From: an uncultured bacterium
GTDB taxonomy: Bacteria; Verrucomicrobiota; Kiritimatiellia; RFP12; UBA1067
DNA length: 64,000 nt
Direction of reading: 5' to 3'
Assembly: GCA_902761035.1 (NCBI GenBank)
Contig: CACWIW010000001.1
Span: 33,226-97,225, forward strand
Positions within the stretch are counted from its first letter, which is position 1. Every line of letters starts with the position of its first letter. Shown one piece after another: positions 23,261 through 31,725 of the stretch. Made by a program: the position numbers and the translations under genes. The notes below the pieces were generated by a model. That model had not been told where the DNA came from. It ran no database searches and saw only the letters and a list, made by a program, of their open reading frames with translations.

Positions 23261-24760
23261 TCACTGCACGTACTTGCGCAGCGTGTTGCGCGAGATTTTG
23301 AGCGCCGAGGCCGTGCGGGAGAGGTTCTGGGCGTACTTGTAGAACACGTTCCTGACGTGGCGCTTGACGACCTCCTCCAGCTCGTCAGGCACCACGCCGG
23401 CCTCGCCCGCCGACGCTTCGCCGTATAGTCCGGCGTTCATCTCGCGGTGCTTGTCGAGGAGGCGCACGAAGTCCTTCTCGTCCAGCACCGCCGCGCGTTC
23501 AAGCAGGTTCAGCAGTTCGCGCACGTTGCCGGGGTAGTCGTAGGACATGAGCGCGGAGACCTGTGCATCCGCGAGGTGCTTGTGGAATCTCGCGAACCAC
23601 CAGCCGTCCGCGATGTCGCGGATGTCCTCCTTGTGCTCGCGCAACGAAGGCACGCGCATTTGGATAACGTTGAGGCGCATGAAGAGGTCTTCGCGGAACT
23701 TTCCCTGCCGGACGAGCAATGGCAGGTTCCTGTTCGTGGCCGTCACGAGCCGCACATCGGTCTTGATCTCCTCGCGCCCGCCCACGCGCATGAAACGCCC
23801 GCCCTCGAGCACGCGCAGCAGCACGCCCTGCGCGTCTAGCGGCATCTCGCCGATCTCGTCGAGGAAAAGCGTCCCGCCGTCCGCCAGCTCGAAGAGTCCC
23901 GGCTCCCGGCGGTCGGCGCTCGTGAACGCGCCCTTTTCGTGTCCGAAGAAACGGCTCTCCAGGAGGTTTGGCGACACGCTCGCGCAGTTGAAGGCGTAGA
24001 ACGGCTCGTTCCGGCGCGGGGACTTCGTGTGTATTTGCAGCGCCACGGTCTCCTTACCCGTACCGCTCTCGCCGAGGATGAGCACGCGCGCCTCGGGATG
24101 CGCGGCCACGCGCGCAATCTCGTCGCGCAGCTCCTTCATCTTCGCGCCCTTCCCCACCAGCTCGCGGCTGCCATAGCGGCGGTAATGCTCGACGAGGTGC
24201 CTCATCTCGCCGCTCCACGCCTCCTCGGCGATCCCATTGGCCAGATAGCGGATGGCGGTGGGATAGGAATCCTTGTCCTGGTAGTTCCGGTAGGCATGCA
24301 TCGCCGCCTCGATGAGTTCGTGGTACGGCGGCACGGCCTTGGGGATTTTGTTTCCTTCGAAGGCGAACGGCAGCATATCCGCGACATCGGTCTTGAACAC
24401 GGCCCCCACGGCCTTCACGAGCGAGCCGTTGAACGGTCCGCCGGGAAACACATGCGCCTTCAGGAGCGGGGCGATCTCGCGCGTCTGGCTTTCGGACATC
24501 GGCAAGCCGCTGATCCACGTGACCTCCGTCCGGTGCCGAAGCGCCTTCAGTGCCGCCGCCAGACGTTCCTCGTTCCCGGCGAGCGACAGCCCGATCAGGC
24601 AGATGCGCTTCCAGTTCGCGCCCTCGGACTCAAGAAACTCCGGCAGACGGCGCTTGCTCATGCCTAACACGTCGGCCATGCCGTCAAGCGCCCGCAGCGC
24701 GGCGGCAGCCGCCACCGCGTATTCCTTCCAGCCCCAACCGGTCAATATAAGTGTGTCCAT
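23261..24760 (-). CDS. Sigma-54-dependent transcriptional activator (bEBP) with unusual N-terminus
   Basis: AAA+ activator that opens sigma-54 promoters. Walker A GESGTGKETVA (about 266-276), sigma-contact loop GAFTSA in place of the usual GAFTGA, Walker B GGTLFLDEIGEM, arginine-finger region and a Fis-type HTH at the C-terminus (LSRTASALKISRNTLRKYVQ). Residues 1-190 are a sensor domain I do not recognise (ICLIGLSLAGNEERLAAALK, VTWISGLPMSE suggest alternating strands and helices). Start ATG 24760 sits 7 nt from a TGGTATAAT -10, so the mRNA is probably leaderless. Its likely targets are the three nearby sigma-54 promoters. Confidence 0.9.
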   Translation of the reverse strand: MDTLILTGWGWKEYAVAAAAALRALDGMADVLGMSKRRLPEFLESEGANWKRICLIGLSLAGNEERLAAALKALRHRTEVTWISGLPMSESQTREIAPLLKAHVFPGGPFNGSLVKAVGAVFKTDVADMLPFAFEGNKIPKAVPPYHELIEAAMHAYRNYQDKDSYPTAIRYLANGIAEEAWSGEMRHLVEHYRRYGSRELVGKGAKMKELRDEIARVAAHPEARVLILGESGTGKETVALQIHTKSPRRNEPFYAFNCASVSPNLLESRFFGHEKGAFTSADRREPGLFELADGGTLFLDEIGEMPLDAQGVLLRVLEGGRFMRVGGREEIKTDVRLVTATNRNLPLLVRQGKFREDLFMRLNVIQMRVPSLREHKEDIRDIADGWWFARFHKHLADAQVSALMSYDYPGNVRELLNLLERAAVLDEKDFVRLLDKHREMNAGLYGEASAGEAGVVPDELEEVVKRHVRNVFYKYAQNLSRTASALKISRNTLRKYVQ

Positions 24761-24767
24761 GGGGTAT

Positions 24768-24776
24768 ATTATACCA
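24768..24776 (-). promoter_or_regulatory. Extended -10 of a leaderless promoter (bEBP gene)
   Basis: TGGTATAAT; hexamer 24768-24773, then 7 nt to the ATG at 24760. No clear -35. Confidence 0.65.
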
Positions 24777-24780
24777 AAAC

Positions 24781-25023
24781 TCACGGACCCGCGCGCACCA
24801 ACATGCGCCATGCGTGGCCGCACGCACCGCATTTCATTTCCAGATACATCGGCCCGTCCACCACGCACAACGAACGCCGGACACGCGACTTGACCGTCTT
24901 GCTCCCGCAAACGGGACAACGCCCCGCAGGTGGCAACTTGCGCCCCAACAGGACGCGCGCCAACCATTTCTTGAACCCGCCTGCGGCAAAGTTCCCGATT
25001 CCGGCCCCAGCATCGGCCTTCAT
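24781..25023 (-). CDS. Small zinc-ribbon protein
   Basis: CPVCGSK (about 37-43) and CGACGHAW (about 67-74) supply four Cys for one zinc site; hydrophobic GGFKKWLARVLLG precedes it. 80 aa, no family recognised. ATG 25023 lies 1 nt after the stop of the upstream gene, whose last codons (GAGGAG) are its ribosome site, so the two are co-translated. Under sigma-54 promoter B. Confidence 0.65.
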   Translation of the reverse strand: MKADAGAGIGNFAAGGFKKWLARVLLGRKLPPAGRCPVCGSKTVKSRVRRSLCVVDGPMYLEMKCGACGHAWRMLVRAGP

Positions 25024-25024
25024 T

Positions 25025-25363
25025 TCACTCCTCGCTTTCCCGTTTCTTCGCCTTGCCGCGCTGGGCTTCCAGCGCATCGGCCTTGGCAATCAGCTCGTCG
25101 CAATGCCTGATGGTCTCCTCCGTTGAATCGTACATCTCGCGCAACCAGTCATCGGCCTCCAGCAACTTCGTGCCGGATTCACGGATGACCTTTTTCATTT
25201 CGGGCGGAAGATCGTCGTTCGCGAGCGCCTCCTCCATGGCAGCCTTCAGCTGGGCGCTGTCGGCCGCCATCTGCGCCTCAAGTTTCTGGCGTTCCGCCTG
25301 CCAGTTTTCGAGCGTAAACTCATTGGATTCTTTTGCATGTACTTTTCTCTTTTTCGTCTTCAT
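25025..25363 (-). CDS. Small charged coiled-coil protein
   Basis: 112 aa, rich in Lys and Glu, with long helices (NWQAERQKLEAQMAADSAQL; EETIRHCDELIAKADALEAQ) likely to form a coiled coil. Start ATG 25363 after AAGGA; an earlier ATG nearby is closed by a stop at once. No recognised family. First gene behind sigma-54 promoter B. Basic start MKTKKRKVHAK resembles that of the other sigma-54 gene at 23117 (TIKTKKAKKAK). Confidence 0.6.
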   Translation of the reverse strand: MKTKKRKVHAKESNEFTLENWQAERQKLEAQMAADSAQLKAAMEEALANDDLPPEMKKVIRESGTKLLEADDWLREMYDSTEETIRHCDELIAKADALEAQRGKAKKRESEE

Positions 25364-25383
25364 TTCGGCATTTCCTTTCTGGT

Positions 25384-25420
25384 GGATGTTCTTGCCGCGA
25401 TCAACTTGCGGCAAGCATCC
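25384..25420 (-). other. Leader stem-loop at the 5' end of the sigma-54 B transcript
   Basis: CTTGCCGC/GCGGCAAG 8-bp stem (25391-25398 with 25408-25415), extended by GGATG/CATCC. With +1 about 12 nt after the -12 element, the mRNA would begin in this hairpin. Repeated at 33801-33840. Confidence 0.5.
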
Positions 25421-25424
25421 ATAA

Positions 25425-25439
25425 GCAAATCACGTGCCA
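25425..25439 (-). promoter_or_regulatory. Sigma-54 promoter B
   Basis: TTGGCACGTGATTTGCT: consensus TGGCAC-N5-TTGC with GG and GC ten bases apart. Drives 25363-24781. Confidence 0.75.
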
Positions 25440-25503
25440 AGGCAGGAAATCCACCGAAAATCAAGAGATTCGGGCAATTCCCTTGCCCGAACCGATCAAC
25501 CTC

Positions 25504-25521
25504 TGACCACCCCACTGGTCA
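25504..25521. promoter_or_regulatory. Palindrome upstream of sigma-54 promoter B
   Basis: TGACCACCCCACTGGTCA, arms TGACCA/TGGTCA, about 80 bp from the -12. Candidate activator site. Confidence 0.65.
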
Positions 25522-25578
25522 ATCCCTGCCCCCATGCCACTACCGGAGCGGCGGGCCAAGGGCGCTCCCCCGCAAAAA

Positions 25579-26682
25579 TCACGGCCCGCGCCCAAGCGCC
25601 TTGAGCACGGCGGCGAGCATGCCGTTGGCGGAAAGATCGCCTGCCCATATTTCGTTGGCGTGTCGCAGCACATATTCGTTGCACCACGTCGCCACCTTCT
25701 TGTTGAGGCGCGAACCCGGAGGTTGTGGGGAAAGAAGCAATGCTCGCCCCTCGCGGCAAGCGGCCTGCAATTCGGGCGACAAGTCGTTTTCGCGCGGGAT
25801 GCCCTGCGGGATCACCTGGATGATGCGCCGCCGCTTGGCGAGTGCGCGGCGAAGCGCCTCGCGCTCCTGTGCGCTCGTGAAGGTGAATATGATGGCGGGC
25901 TTGGGGGCCGGTATGGGGGCTAAAGCCCCCCGCTCCGATATTGCTTCGCGCGATCCCTCGCACGATTCTTCGCTCTCGCCGCCCATATCGGAGCGGCGGG
26001 CTTCACCAAAATCGGAGCGGCGGGCTTCACCCCGCACATTCGCCTCCCGCCAAATCAACCGTGGCTTCAATTCGCTCGCCCAAAAGCCCTGCGAAGCCAC
26101 AAAGGCGATCCGAGGCCCGCGCAGCAGCTCGAGATTCCCGAAAGAGTACTGCGTCACGGCGCCGAAGCGGTCGCGGCTCCAGTTCTTGGGATTCTCGCGA
26201 ATGTACTTGCGGAAAGCCGCAAGCTGGCGCTCGTCAGTCACGATCTTGTCCCAGTAGTCGAATTGCCACAGGTGATCGCCTATATCCTCCAATGCGCCTG
26301 CGCGGCGCAACTTGCCGTAGATGTAGCCGGTTCCGCCCTTGAACCGGCTCATGAGAAAGCCGAGGTGCTGCTCCTTGTTCGTCGGGAGGTGGTGTATTCG
26401 CACGATTGCATGGAAATGGTTGGGCATCAGCACGAATTCATCCAGCTCGAGCTCCGGGTATTTCGCGGGCAGTTCGCGCCAATACGCCTCGACCTTCCGC
26501 CCGAAATCGTTCAGCACGCATTGCTCGCCAACGATCACGCCGAAGATGGATTTGTTGCGCGCCACCTGGCACGTCACGAAGAACCACCCGTTGCGGTAGT
26601 TGATCGCGGCGTTTCGGAGCGACTTGCGAAAGGATTTGTCGCCGTTTTTCCCGCACCCGTCTTTTCGCGGCTTCATGCACAT
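25579..26682 (-). CDS. REP-associated tyrosine transposase (RAYT) with extra C-terminal domain
   Basis: N-terminal Y1/HUH transposase domain: WFFVTCQVARNKSIFG, the metal site MPNHFHAIV (about 85-93) and the tyrosine helix FRKYIRENPKNW (about 158-169). RAYTs act on REP palindromes, and REP-like CGGAGCGGCGGGCTT words occur in the gene itself (25990-26030), where they encode ARRSDFGEARRSDMGG, and nearby (25545, 25915, 32785, 33955). Residues about 255-365 form a second domain (AIIFTFTSAQEREALRRALA ... ALLLSPQPPGSRL) with a DprA/Rossmann-like feel. -10 TAAAAT lies 6 nt from the ATG: leaderless. Confidence 0.85.
   Translation of the reverse strand: MCMKPRKDGCGKNGDKSFRKSLRNAAINYRNGWFFVTCQVARNKSIFGVIVGEQCVLNDFGRKVEAYWRELPAKYPELELDEFVLMPNHFHAIVRIHHLPTNKEQHLGFLMSRFKGGTGYIYGKLRRAGALEDIGDHLWQFDYWDKIVTDERQLAAFRKYIRENPKNWSRDRFGAVTQYSFGNLELLRGPRIAFVASQGFWASELKPRLIWREANVRGEARRSDFGEARRSDMGGESEESCEGSREAISERGALAPIPAPKPAIIFTFTSAQEREALRRALAKRRRIIQVIPQGIPRENDLSPELQAACREGRALLLSPQPPGSRLNKKVATWCNEYVLRHANEIWAGDLSANGMLAAVLKALGRGP
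25985..26035. repeat. REP-like units inside the RAYT gene
   Basis: ATCGGAGCGGCGGGCTTCAC occurs twice in tandem (about 25987 and 26009). The inverse form GGGGGCTAAAGCCCCCCGCTCCGATAT lies at 25915-25941 and diverged units lie near 25545, 32785 and 33955. Confidence 0.65.
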
Positions 26683-26753
26683 GCCCGCATTTTACCAAAA
26701 TATCCATGCGCTGTGTAGTGGGAATCGCGCCGGGAATCGGGAAAGTAGGCGCC

Positions 26754-28481
26754 TTAAACTTTAAGTTTTGACGCCACTGCAACCAATTCCTTTTGGGCAC
26801 CTTCAATCAAACGCAGATCACCCGCGATTTGAGCCGCCTCAGCATTTCCCATGTTGATGGCTTCCTGCACACGAACGTACTGAGGCTCAAAGATCCTCTC
26901 TACCTGATCCGTAAAGAAATCCCCCAATTTCATCTCAATCTGCTGTGCGACATTTAAGGAGTTTTCAACAATCTCTTGCTTGCGCCGAGCCATTTCTTCC
27001 TGTTGCGCATTCCGCGCCGCCAGTTGGGCCTCATACTGTTCGCGCTTCGCCTCAAGCGCCTTTTCATCATCGCTCCCCCCAAATAGGAACTTAAACGCGG
27101 CAATAGCCAACAACACCGGAGCCAACACAGGCAGAACTGGAACCAGAACAGGTCCCAGTACGGGTATTTTTGCGACCAGCGGCAGTGCGGCTTTGACACC
27201 TGCATCAAGCATTGGTTTAGCGACAGCAGCTGCTGCCGTCGTTTCTAGTAACTTCTCTTTTTTACCCGCAGGATTCAACTGTCCACCCTCACTGGCCATG
27301 AGCGCCATCTGAGTATCGTCCCCTGACTCCTTAGAATGCGAGATTGCGGGCACACACGCCGAAGCAATCTGTTCAAATCCTCCGACGCAATCCTCCACAC
27401 GTTGCGAAATCTTCTTTGCCTCGTTGACAAGATACTTCTCGACATCGCTGGCAACAACCTTGACCCGCTCCGACAACTTGGCCTTTGCATCGTCTTCATC
27501 GGTTGCAGAAGTAAGGATACTGCGAATCTCCCCCTTGAGAGAAGCCGTCAGCGCCTCAATACGATCCTTCACCTTGTTGAGCAGCTTTTCTTGCTGTTTC
27601 TGTAACTGTTCAATGGCTTCATACCCTCCCTGCGCCACCTTGTCGCCTTCAAGTTTCTTCAAAAGTCCCTGAACCAAGTCCAGCTCATGTGAAAGCAGAT
27701 GCGCAATCTCGTCCAAGACTGTAAAACCAGTGGCACTTGCATAGACATTAACAATTTCAGACTCCAGTGCCAAGATGTTGCTGGTATGAAGCATTACTGT
27801 CTTGTCAGCTTCAGGAAGCGCAGCGTTTGTACGTGCTTCCAACGCCAACTTGGCATCAACAACGACTATCTTGAAATGCCTAGAAAGCTCCTCTGCCGAT
27901 GTCGAGCCGTAACATTCGGCAAAATCACGATAAATGTTTCCCTTGATTTTCTCTAGTTCCGCCACACCCTCCTGCGTGTCCATCTCTATGCTGGACTTAT
28001 TGTTGAGGACTATCAGCAGCTTCTTCTTCCCCTTGACAACATCCACAAGCTCGCGATAGTTTTTCCCAAGGTTGAATGCTCCTTCCGTATCCATCACAAA
28101 TATTATCACGTCGGATTTGTTCAATTGCTCCTTGGAGACCTCCTCGTCCTTCTTCGGCGCATTAATTCCAGGCGTGTCGAAGATCGTGTACTCCTTCCAT
28201 CGGTACGGCGTGACCTTCACAGTTGTCGGCACATCGTTCATAGCCGCCTGATTTTCACCAATCAGGGCATTCAGCAAGGTACTCTTGCCGGCATTGTAGA
28301 TGCCGTAGATCATTATCCTGGGGTTGAGATCGTCAATTCTGTCCTCGTAAACTTTACGGAATTTCGCCACGGCCTCCGAAATCGCCGGATCGCGCTCTGC
28401 GTACTTCGCGCAGACGCTGGACGTGTTCTCCACAAGTTCGGCAATCGCCTGCTTACACGACATAAGATGCTCGTTATTCAT
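26754..28481 (-). CDS. Dynamin-like GTPase 1 (operon A)
   Basis: Large GTPase expected to self-assemble on membranes. G1 GIYNAGKST (60-68), switch-I Thr in VPTTVKVT, G3 DTPG (102-105), G4 seems degenerate (LNNKSS, no Asp). A long helical stalk follows (about 240-370), then a strongly hydrophobic segment (PLVAKIPVLGPVLVPVLPVL, about 435-470) that could be a membrane hairpin or paddle, then a coiled coil. Start ATG 28481 after AAAAGGAAAAAAGTA; an in-frame ATG at 28514 is the alternative. Last gene of operon A, directly after a second dynamin-like gene, as in paired bacterial dynamins. Confidence 0.85.
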   Translation of the reverse strand: MNNEHLMSCKQAIAELVENTSSVCAKYAERDPAISEAVAKFRKVYEDRIDDLNPRIMIYGIYNAGKSTLLNALIGENQAAMNDVPTTVKVTPYRWKEYTIFDTPGINAPKKDEEVSKEQLNKSDVIIFVMDTEGAFNLGKNYRELVDVVKGKKKLLIVLNNKSSIEMDTQEGVAELEKIKGNIYRDFAECYGSTSAEELSRHFKIVVVDAKLALEARTNAALPEADKTVMLHTSNILALESEIVNVYASATGFTVLDEIAHLLSHELDLVQGLLKKLEGDKVAQGGYEAIEQLQKQQEKLLNKVKDRIEALTASLKGEIRSILTSATDEDDAKAKLSERVKVVASDVEKYLVNEAKKISQRVEDCVGGFEQIASACVPAISHSKESGDDTQMALMASEGGQLNPAGKKEKLLETTAAAAVAKPMLDAGVKAALPLVAKIPVLGPVLVPVLPVLAPVLLAIAAFKFLFGGSDDEKALEAKREQYEAQLAARNAQQEEMARRKQEIVENSLNVAQQIEMKLGDFFTDQVERIFEPQYVRVQEAINMGNAEAAQIAGDLRLIEGAQKELVAVASKLKV

Positions 28482-28517
28482 TACTTTTTTCCTTTTTGAG
28501 TTTATGGTGTTCATTGA

Positions 28518-30266
28518 TTAAAATCGGCAAGACAACAACTTCTTCGACAATCTCTCGACATTGTTCTCAAGTTTCTTGATTTTGGAGAGAGATTCCCCAA
28601 AAAACATCTTCCTGAGCTTAGCCAGCTCATCTTTCACATGCACGGCCAATGCCTTCTCCAGTTGAGCAATCAACTTTTTCTTCGCGGCCGTAGGATCAAT
28701 TCCAAGGTCAATGTCAAAGGAATGCGTCTCCTCGTTCACCTCAAGCGTATGGTATTTCTTTCCGAAGAAATGGCAGATTTTTTCAAAAATCCCATCTGGA
28801 TCGCGCTCAACAATTTCCGGAACCTCTATCGTGTACTCTTGGGTTTCAATGGTACGTTCGGCCTTTGATTTAATACCTTGAGGGGAAAACTTCCCAAGAA
28901 TATCTTTGCGAAAATCACCCACAATCGACCGAACATGGCTTCCGAGGACATCGACGAGTTCACTTTGGATCTCTTCACTTAGAGCATCCATACTGAATTC
29001 GACATCATTTCCGCTCGCCTCACTAACGACACGGTCGATATACTGTCGGATCGGACGACGCACCTGGCCCACGACATCCTCCACGATCTCACCCACAAGG
29101 GTACCGCTTGGTGCCAAGGCATCATACTTATCCTGAATCTTTACATGTATCTCGCCCAAATCGGCGGCCAGCCGGGCCAGGCAATCCGATTTTGTCGCAT
29201 CGCCTACGATGGTCTCAACGGTACGATTCCACAATTTACGCGGAGCATCTTTCTTCAAATCAAGGATTTGGCGATTACCAATCACGGAAACGATCTTTCG
29301 GTAGAATTCTCCGAGGTTCCCACCCTCCCACAAAACATCGTCATTGGCTGCCACGGCTTTCTCAGCAAGCTGGGTAGAAACACTTACAGCGTCGCAACAG
29401 CCACTAGGAACACCATTCTTCACCATCGCATCACAGAGCGACTTCTCCTGCAGACGACGGCGATCCTTGTCTTTGGGAACCTGTACCTTGACAACGCGAC
29501 CATCCTGTACCTTCGATTCAACCGTATCGGACCGCGTAATGACGACAAGCGCCTTCTTGCCGTTCTCGTAAAGCTCCCTGTACCCGGCAATGTCCTCCTG
29601 GACGCCAGGGTTTGTCGAGTTTGCCAAAAACACCACAAGATCGGCATACTGCACATACCTCTTCGCAATTTGTGCGAGCGGCTGTATGTCTATCCGCTTC
29701 TTTTCAATTGCGCCTATTCCGGGAGTGTCAACCCAGGCCAACCCAGGAAATGTGAAATACTGGGCTGAACACGTTGATTCGATGCTGTTCTCGTCAAACG
29801 CATCTTTTTCCGATGCGTCCTGCCGCCCTTTTTCCTGGACAACGATCTTCGTCTTCGGAAGCAATCCATCCTTGTAAACATTGTCAAATGGCGCATCACG
29901 GAAGGCTCTGCCATGCATGAAATTCCCCAACGTGCTCTTGCCTGCTTTTACTATTCCAAAAACAATCACCAACGGGACTTTCTCGAATTTGTCCTGGAAT
30001 TCTCGCCCTTTGACCTGTTTCTCGGCCTCACCCTTGCAAATGTTGATGATTTGCTGCCACTTGTCTATCTCCCCATTCACAAGTGCCGCAATTGGCGTGT
30101 CCTCTACTACACGAAGACCTGCGGTCAGACTTGAAAGGGAATCAAGTTCCTGTGAGACGTTATCTATTTTCGTTGAAAACTCTGCGCTGAATTTATCCAG
30201 TATCTTCTGCGCGCTCAGCAACCCCTTGTAGAAGTAATCAAGGTCTTGTTGAATCTTCGATGCCAT
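28518..30266 (-). CDS. Dynamin-like GTPase 2 (operon A)
   Basis: 582 aa. An N-terminal helical region of about 95 residues, then G1 GIVKAGKST (104-112), G3 DTPG (180-183) and G4 TRSD (244-247), all intact. The C-terminal half is helical with a middle-domain-like segment and a basic tail RLSKKLLSCRF. No obvious transmembrane span, unlike partner 1. Start ATG touches the stop of the upstream gene (TAAATG) and its own stop lies 36 nt from partner 1's ATG. Probably a hetero-oligomer with partner 1 (inference from paired bacterial dynamins). Confidence 0.85.
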   Translation of the reverse strand: MASKIQQDLDYFYKGLLSAQKILDKFSAEFSTKIDNVSQELDSLSSLTAGLRVVEDTPIAALVNGEIDKWQQIINICKGEAEKQVKGREFQDKFEKVPLVIVFGIVKAGKSTLGNFMHGRAFRDAPFDNVYKDGLLPKTKIVVQEKGRQDASEKDAFDENSIESTCSAQYFTFPGLAWVDTPGIGAIEKKRIDIQPLAQIAKRYVQYADLVVFLANSTNPGVQEDIAGYRELYENGKKALVVITRSDTVESKVQDGRVVKVQVPKDKDRRRLQEKSLCDAMVKNGVPSGCCDAVSVSTQLAEKAVAANDDVLWEGGNLGEFYRKIVSVIGNRQILDLKKDAPRKLWNRTVETIVGDATKSDCLARLAADLGEIHVKIQDKYDALAPSGTLVGEIVEDVVGQVRRPIRQYIDRVVSEASGNDVEFSMDALSEEIQSELVDVLGSHVRSIVGDFRKDILGKFSPQGIKSKAERTIETQEYTIEVPEIVERDPDGIFEKICHFFGKKYHTLEVNEETHSFDIDLGIDPTAAKKKLIAQLEKALAVHVKDELAKLRKMFFGESLSKIKKLENNVERLSKKLLSCRF

Positions 30267-30731
30267 TTAAACAGCCCTCCTTTTGAGTTCGTTAATCACA
30301 ATATCCAATTCCTTAATCTGACGATCAAGCTGTAAACATTCAGCACGATCTTCCTTGAATTTATCAGCGATAGCCGTTTTGGCCTGTTCTGTCACCTCTG
30401 CACAGTCCTTTTTGAAATCTCTGAATCCGCAATCGGACGCTGTCATGCGCAAGGAGCCCCCCAGTCTACATTTCATCTTGAAAGCGCGAAACTTCGCCGA
30501 GGCCATGCCGTCAAACTCTTCACGAACCGCCTTTCTGCGTCGCGCCTCTTTCTGGGCAGCCGCTCGCTTACGCGCAACCGACTGCAGATGTCGCCGTTTG
30601 TTAGCCGCTCGCAGATTCGCAATTCTTTCTCGGCGGAAATCATCACCGTCATCGTCATCATCCCCGCTAGAAAAAATTGCTGCTCCTAAAGCAACCGCAC
30701 CACCAATCAACCATCCAATCATTTTCTGCAT
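30267..30731 (-). CDS. Small membrane-anchored, coiled-coil protein
   Basis: N-terminal hydrophobic helix (MIGWLIGGAVALGAAIF), an acidic linker DDDDDGDD, a long basic helix (RRERIANLRAANKRRHLQSV ...), then an acid/base-mixed helix ending IKELDIVINELKRRAV. Two Cys pairs (CRLGGS, DCGFRDFKKDC). No family recognised. 154 aa. Sits between the small GTPase gene and GTPase 2, so it may anchor or recruit the GTPases at the membrane (inference). Confidence 0.65.
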   Translation of the reverse strand: MQKMIGWLIGGAVALGAAIFSSGDDDDDGDDFRRERIANLRAANKRRHLQSVARKRAAAQKEARRRKAVREEFDGMASAKFRAFKMKCRLGGSLRMTASDCGFRDFKKDCAEVTEQAKTAIADKFKEDRAECLQLDRQIKELDIVINELKRRAV

Positions 30732-30747
30732 CCTTTCGTTTTCTACA

Positions 30748-31722
30748 TTAACGTTTGCATTCTTCCCAGAATGGGCGAATCTCGGAAAGAACCTTAGACC
30801 AAGCCTTGTTCAAGGAAGCAGACTCCGCCTGTATCTTCCTTTTCTTTTCATCGCGTCTCTCTGCCAACTCGCATTTCTTGCTTTCCAGTTCCGCTATTAA
30901 CTGCACAATGGCCGCCTTTTGGCGCCCACCGCCTTTCTTTGCCCTCGCAAGGATTTCACGCGACAACGTCCCGACGCCGCCAGCCTCCATGAGTGTCTTG
31001 CCGTCATCTTTACGCCCATCATCTATCATCTTGATTCCCTGTAGGTACTGCTTAGGCGAAACGACATACGACTTCAGCTTGCATCCGAGATTCTCCTTAA
31101 TCAAGTCCACGCATTCTTGAACATTCCGCTCAAGATCATCGTCTGGGCACTCATCGCTTCGCGTGTTTATGAACAGTACCCTTGTTTTGAATTCCGCCTC
31201 CCCAAGTATCTCTTCAAGAGCAATCAAGACATCAAGTTCAGCCTGATTGATTCCGCCTATCGCCACATTGTGGACGAAAAGTACCAGATCTGCCTGCCGG
31301 AGGGCAGACAGTGCCTCGCTGTCATCTTCGCAGACGGCAGAGCTAAATCCCGGAGTGTCAACCAACGTCACATTTTCCTTCCATGACACGGATCGCACAA
31401 CAGTCGTTTCCCGCACATCTGCTGTCTTGAACATGTCCTCCTTACCTAATAGCGCATTGAGAAGCGTGCTTTTCCCCGGATTCATCATGCCAGCGCTAAC
31501 GATGCGAAACACACCATCATTAGATTTGAGTAGCGCATCCAATCGCAACGCGACATCTGAAAACCCTGAGCCAAGCCGCCGCAACCGCTCCGGCAACAGC
31601 GCAGGTTCTGCGTGCGCAACATTCATGGTGCTCTGACCAGTTTTCCCTTTAACTTTCCCCGCACATTTTAGGCCCTGCGTGCTTTTCTGCTTTCGCGCAC
31701 GTTTCATTTTTTTAATTGCCAT
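30748..31722 (-). CDS. Dynamin-like GTPase 3, short (operon A)
   Basis: 324 aa. A basic N-terminal tail (IKKMKRARKQK ... KVKGK), G1 GMMNPGKST (78-86), G3 DTPGF (122-126) and G4 NTRSD. The C-terminal region is a short helical bundle (AELESKKCELAERRDEKKRK). Lacks the long stalk of GTPases 1 and 2, so more like a single-domain dynamin-family GTPase such as those encoded beside larger dynamins. 3 nt separate its start from the stop of the TerB-like gene. Confidence 0.8.
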   Translation of the reverse strand: MAIKKMKRARKQKSTQGLKCAGKVKGKTGQSTMNVAHAEPALLPERLRRLGSGFSDVALRLDALLKSNDGVFRIVSAGMMNPGKSTLLNALLGKEDMFKTADVRETTVVRSVSWKENVTLVDTPGFSSAVCEDDSEALSALRQADLVLFVHNVAIGGINQAELDVLIALEEILGEAEFKTRVLFINTRSDECPDDDLERNVQECVDLIKENLGCKLKSYVVSPKQYLQGIKMIDDGRKDDGKTLMEAGGVGTLSREILARAKKGGGRQKAAIVQLIAELESKKCELAERRDEKKRKIQAESASLNKAWSKVLSEIRPFWEECKR

Positions 31723-31725
31723 TTG

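Larger units (their letters stand above)
25381..25530. repeat. ~150-bp promoter-leader repeat, copy 1
   Basis: Hairpin, sigma-54 promoter, a GAATCT/GGGCAATTC spacer and the TGACCA-N6-TGGTCA palindrome are matched in order by 33797-33950 with roughly 80% identity by eye. Confidence 0.75.
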
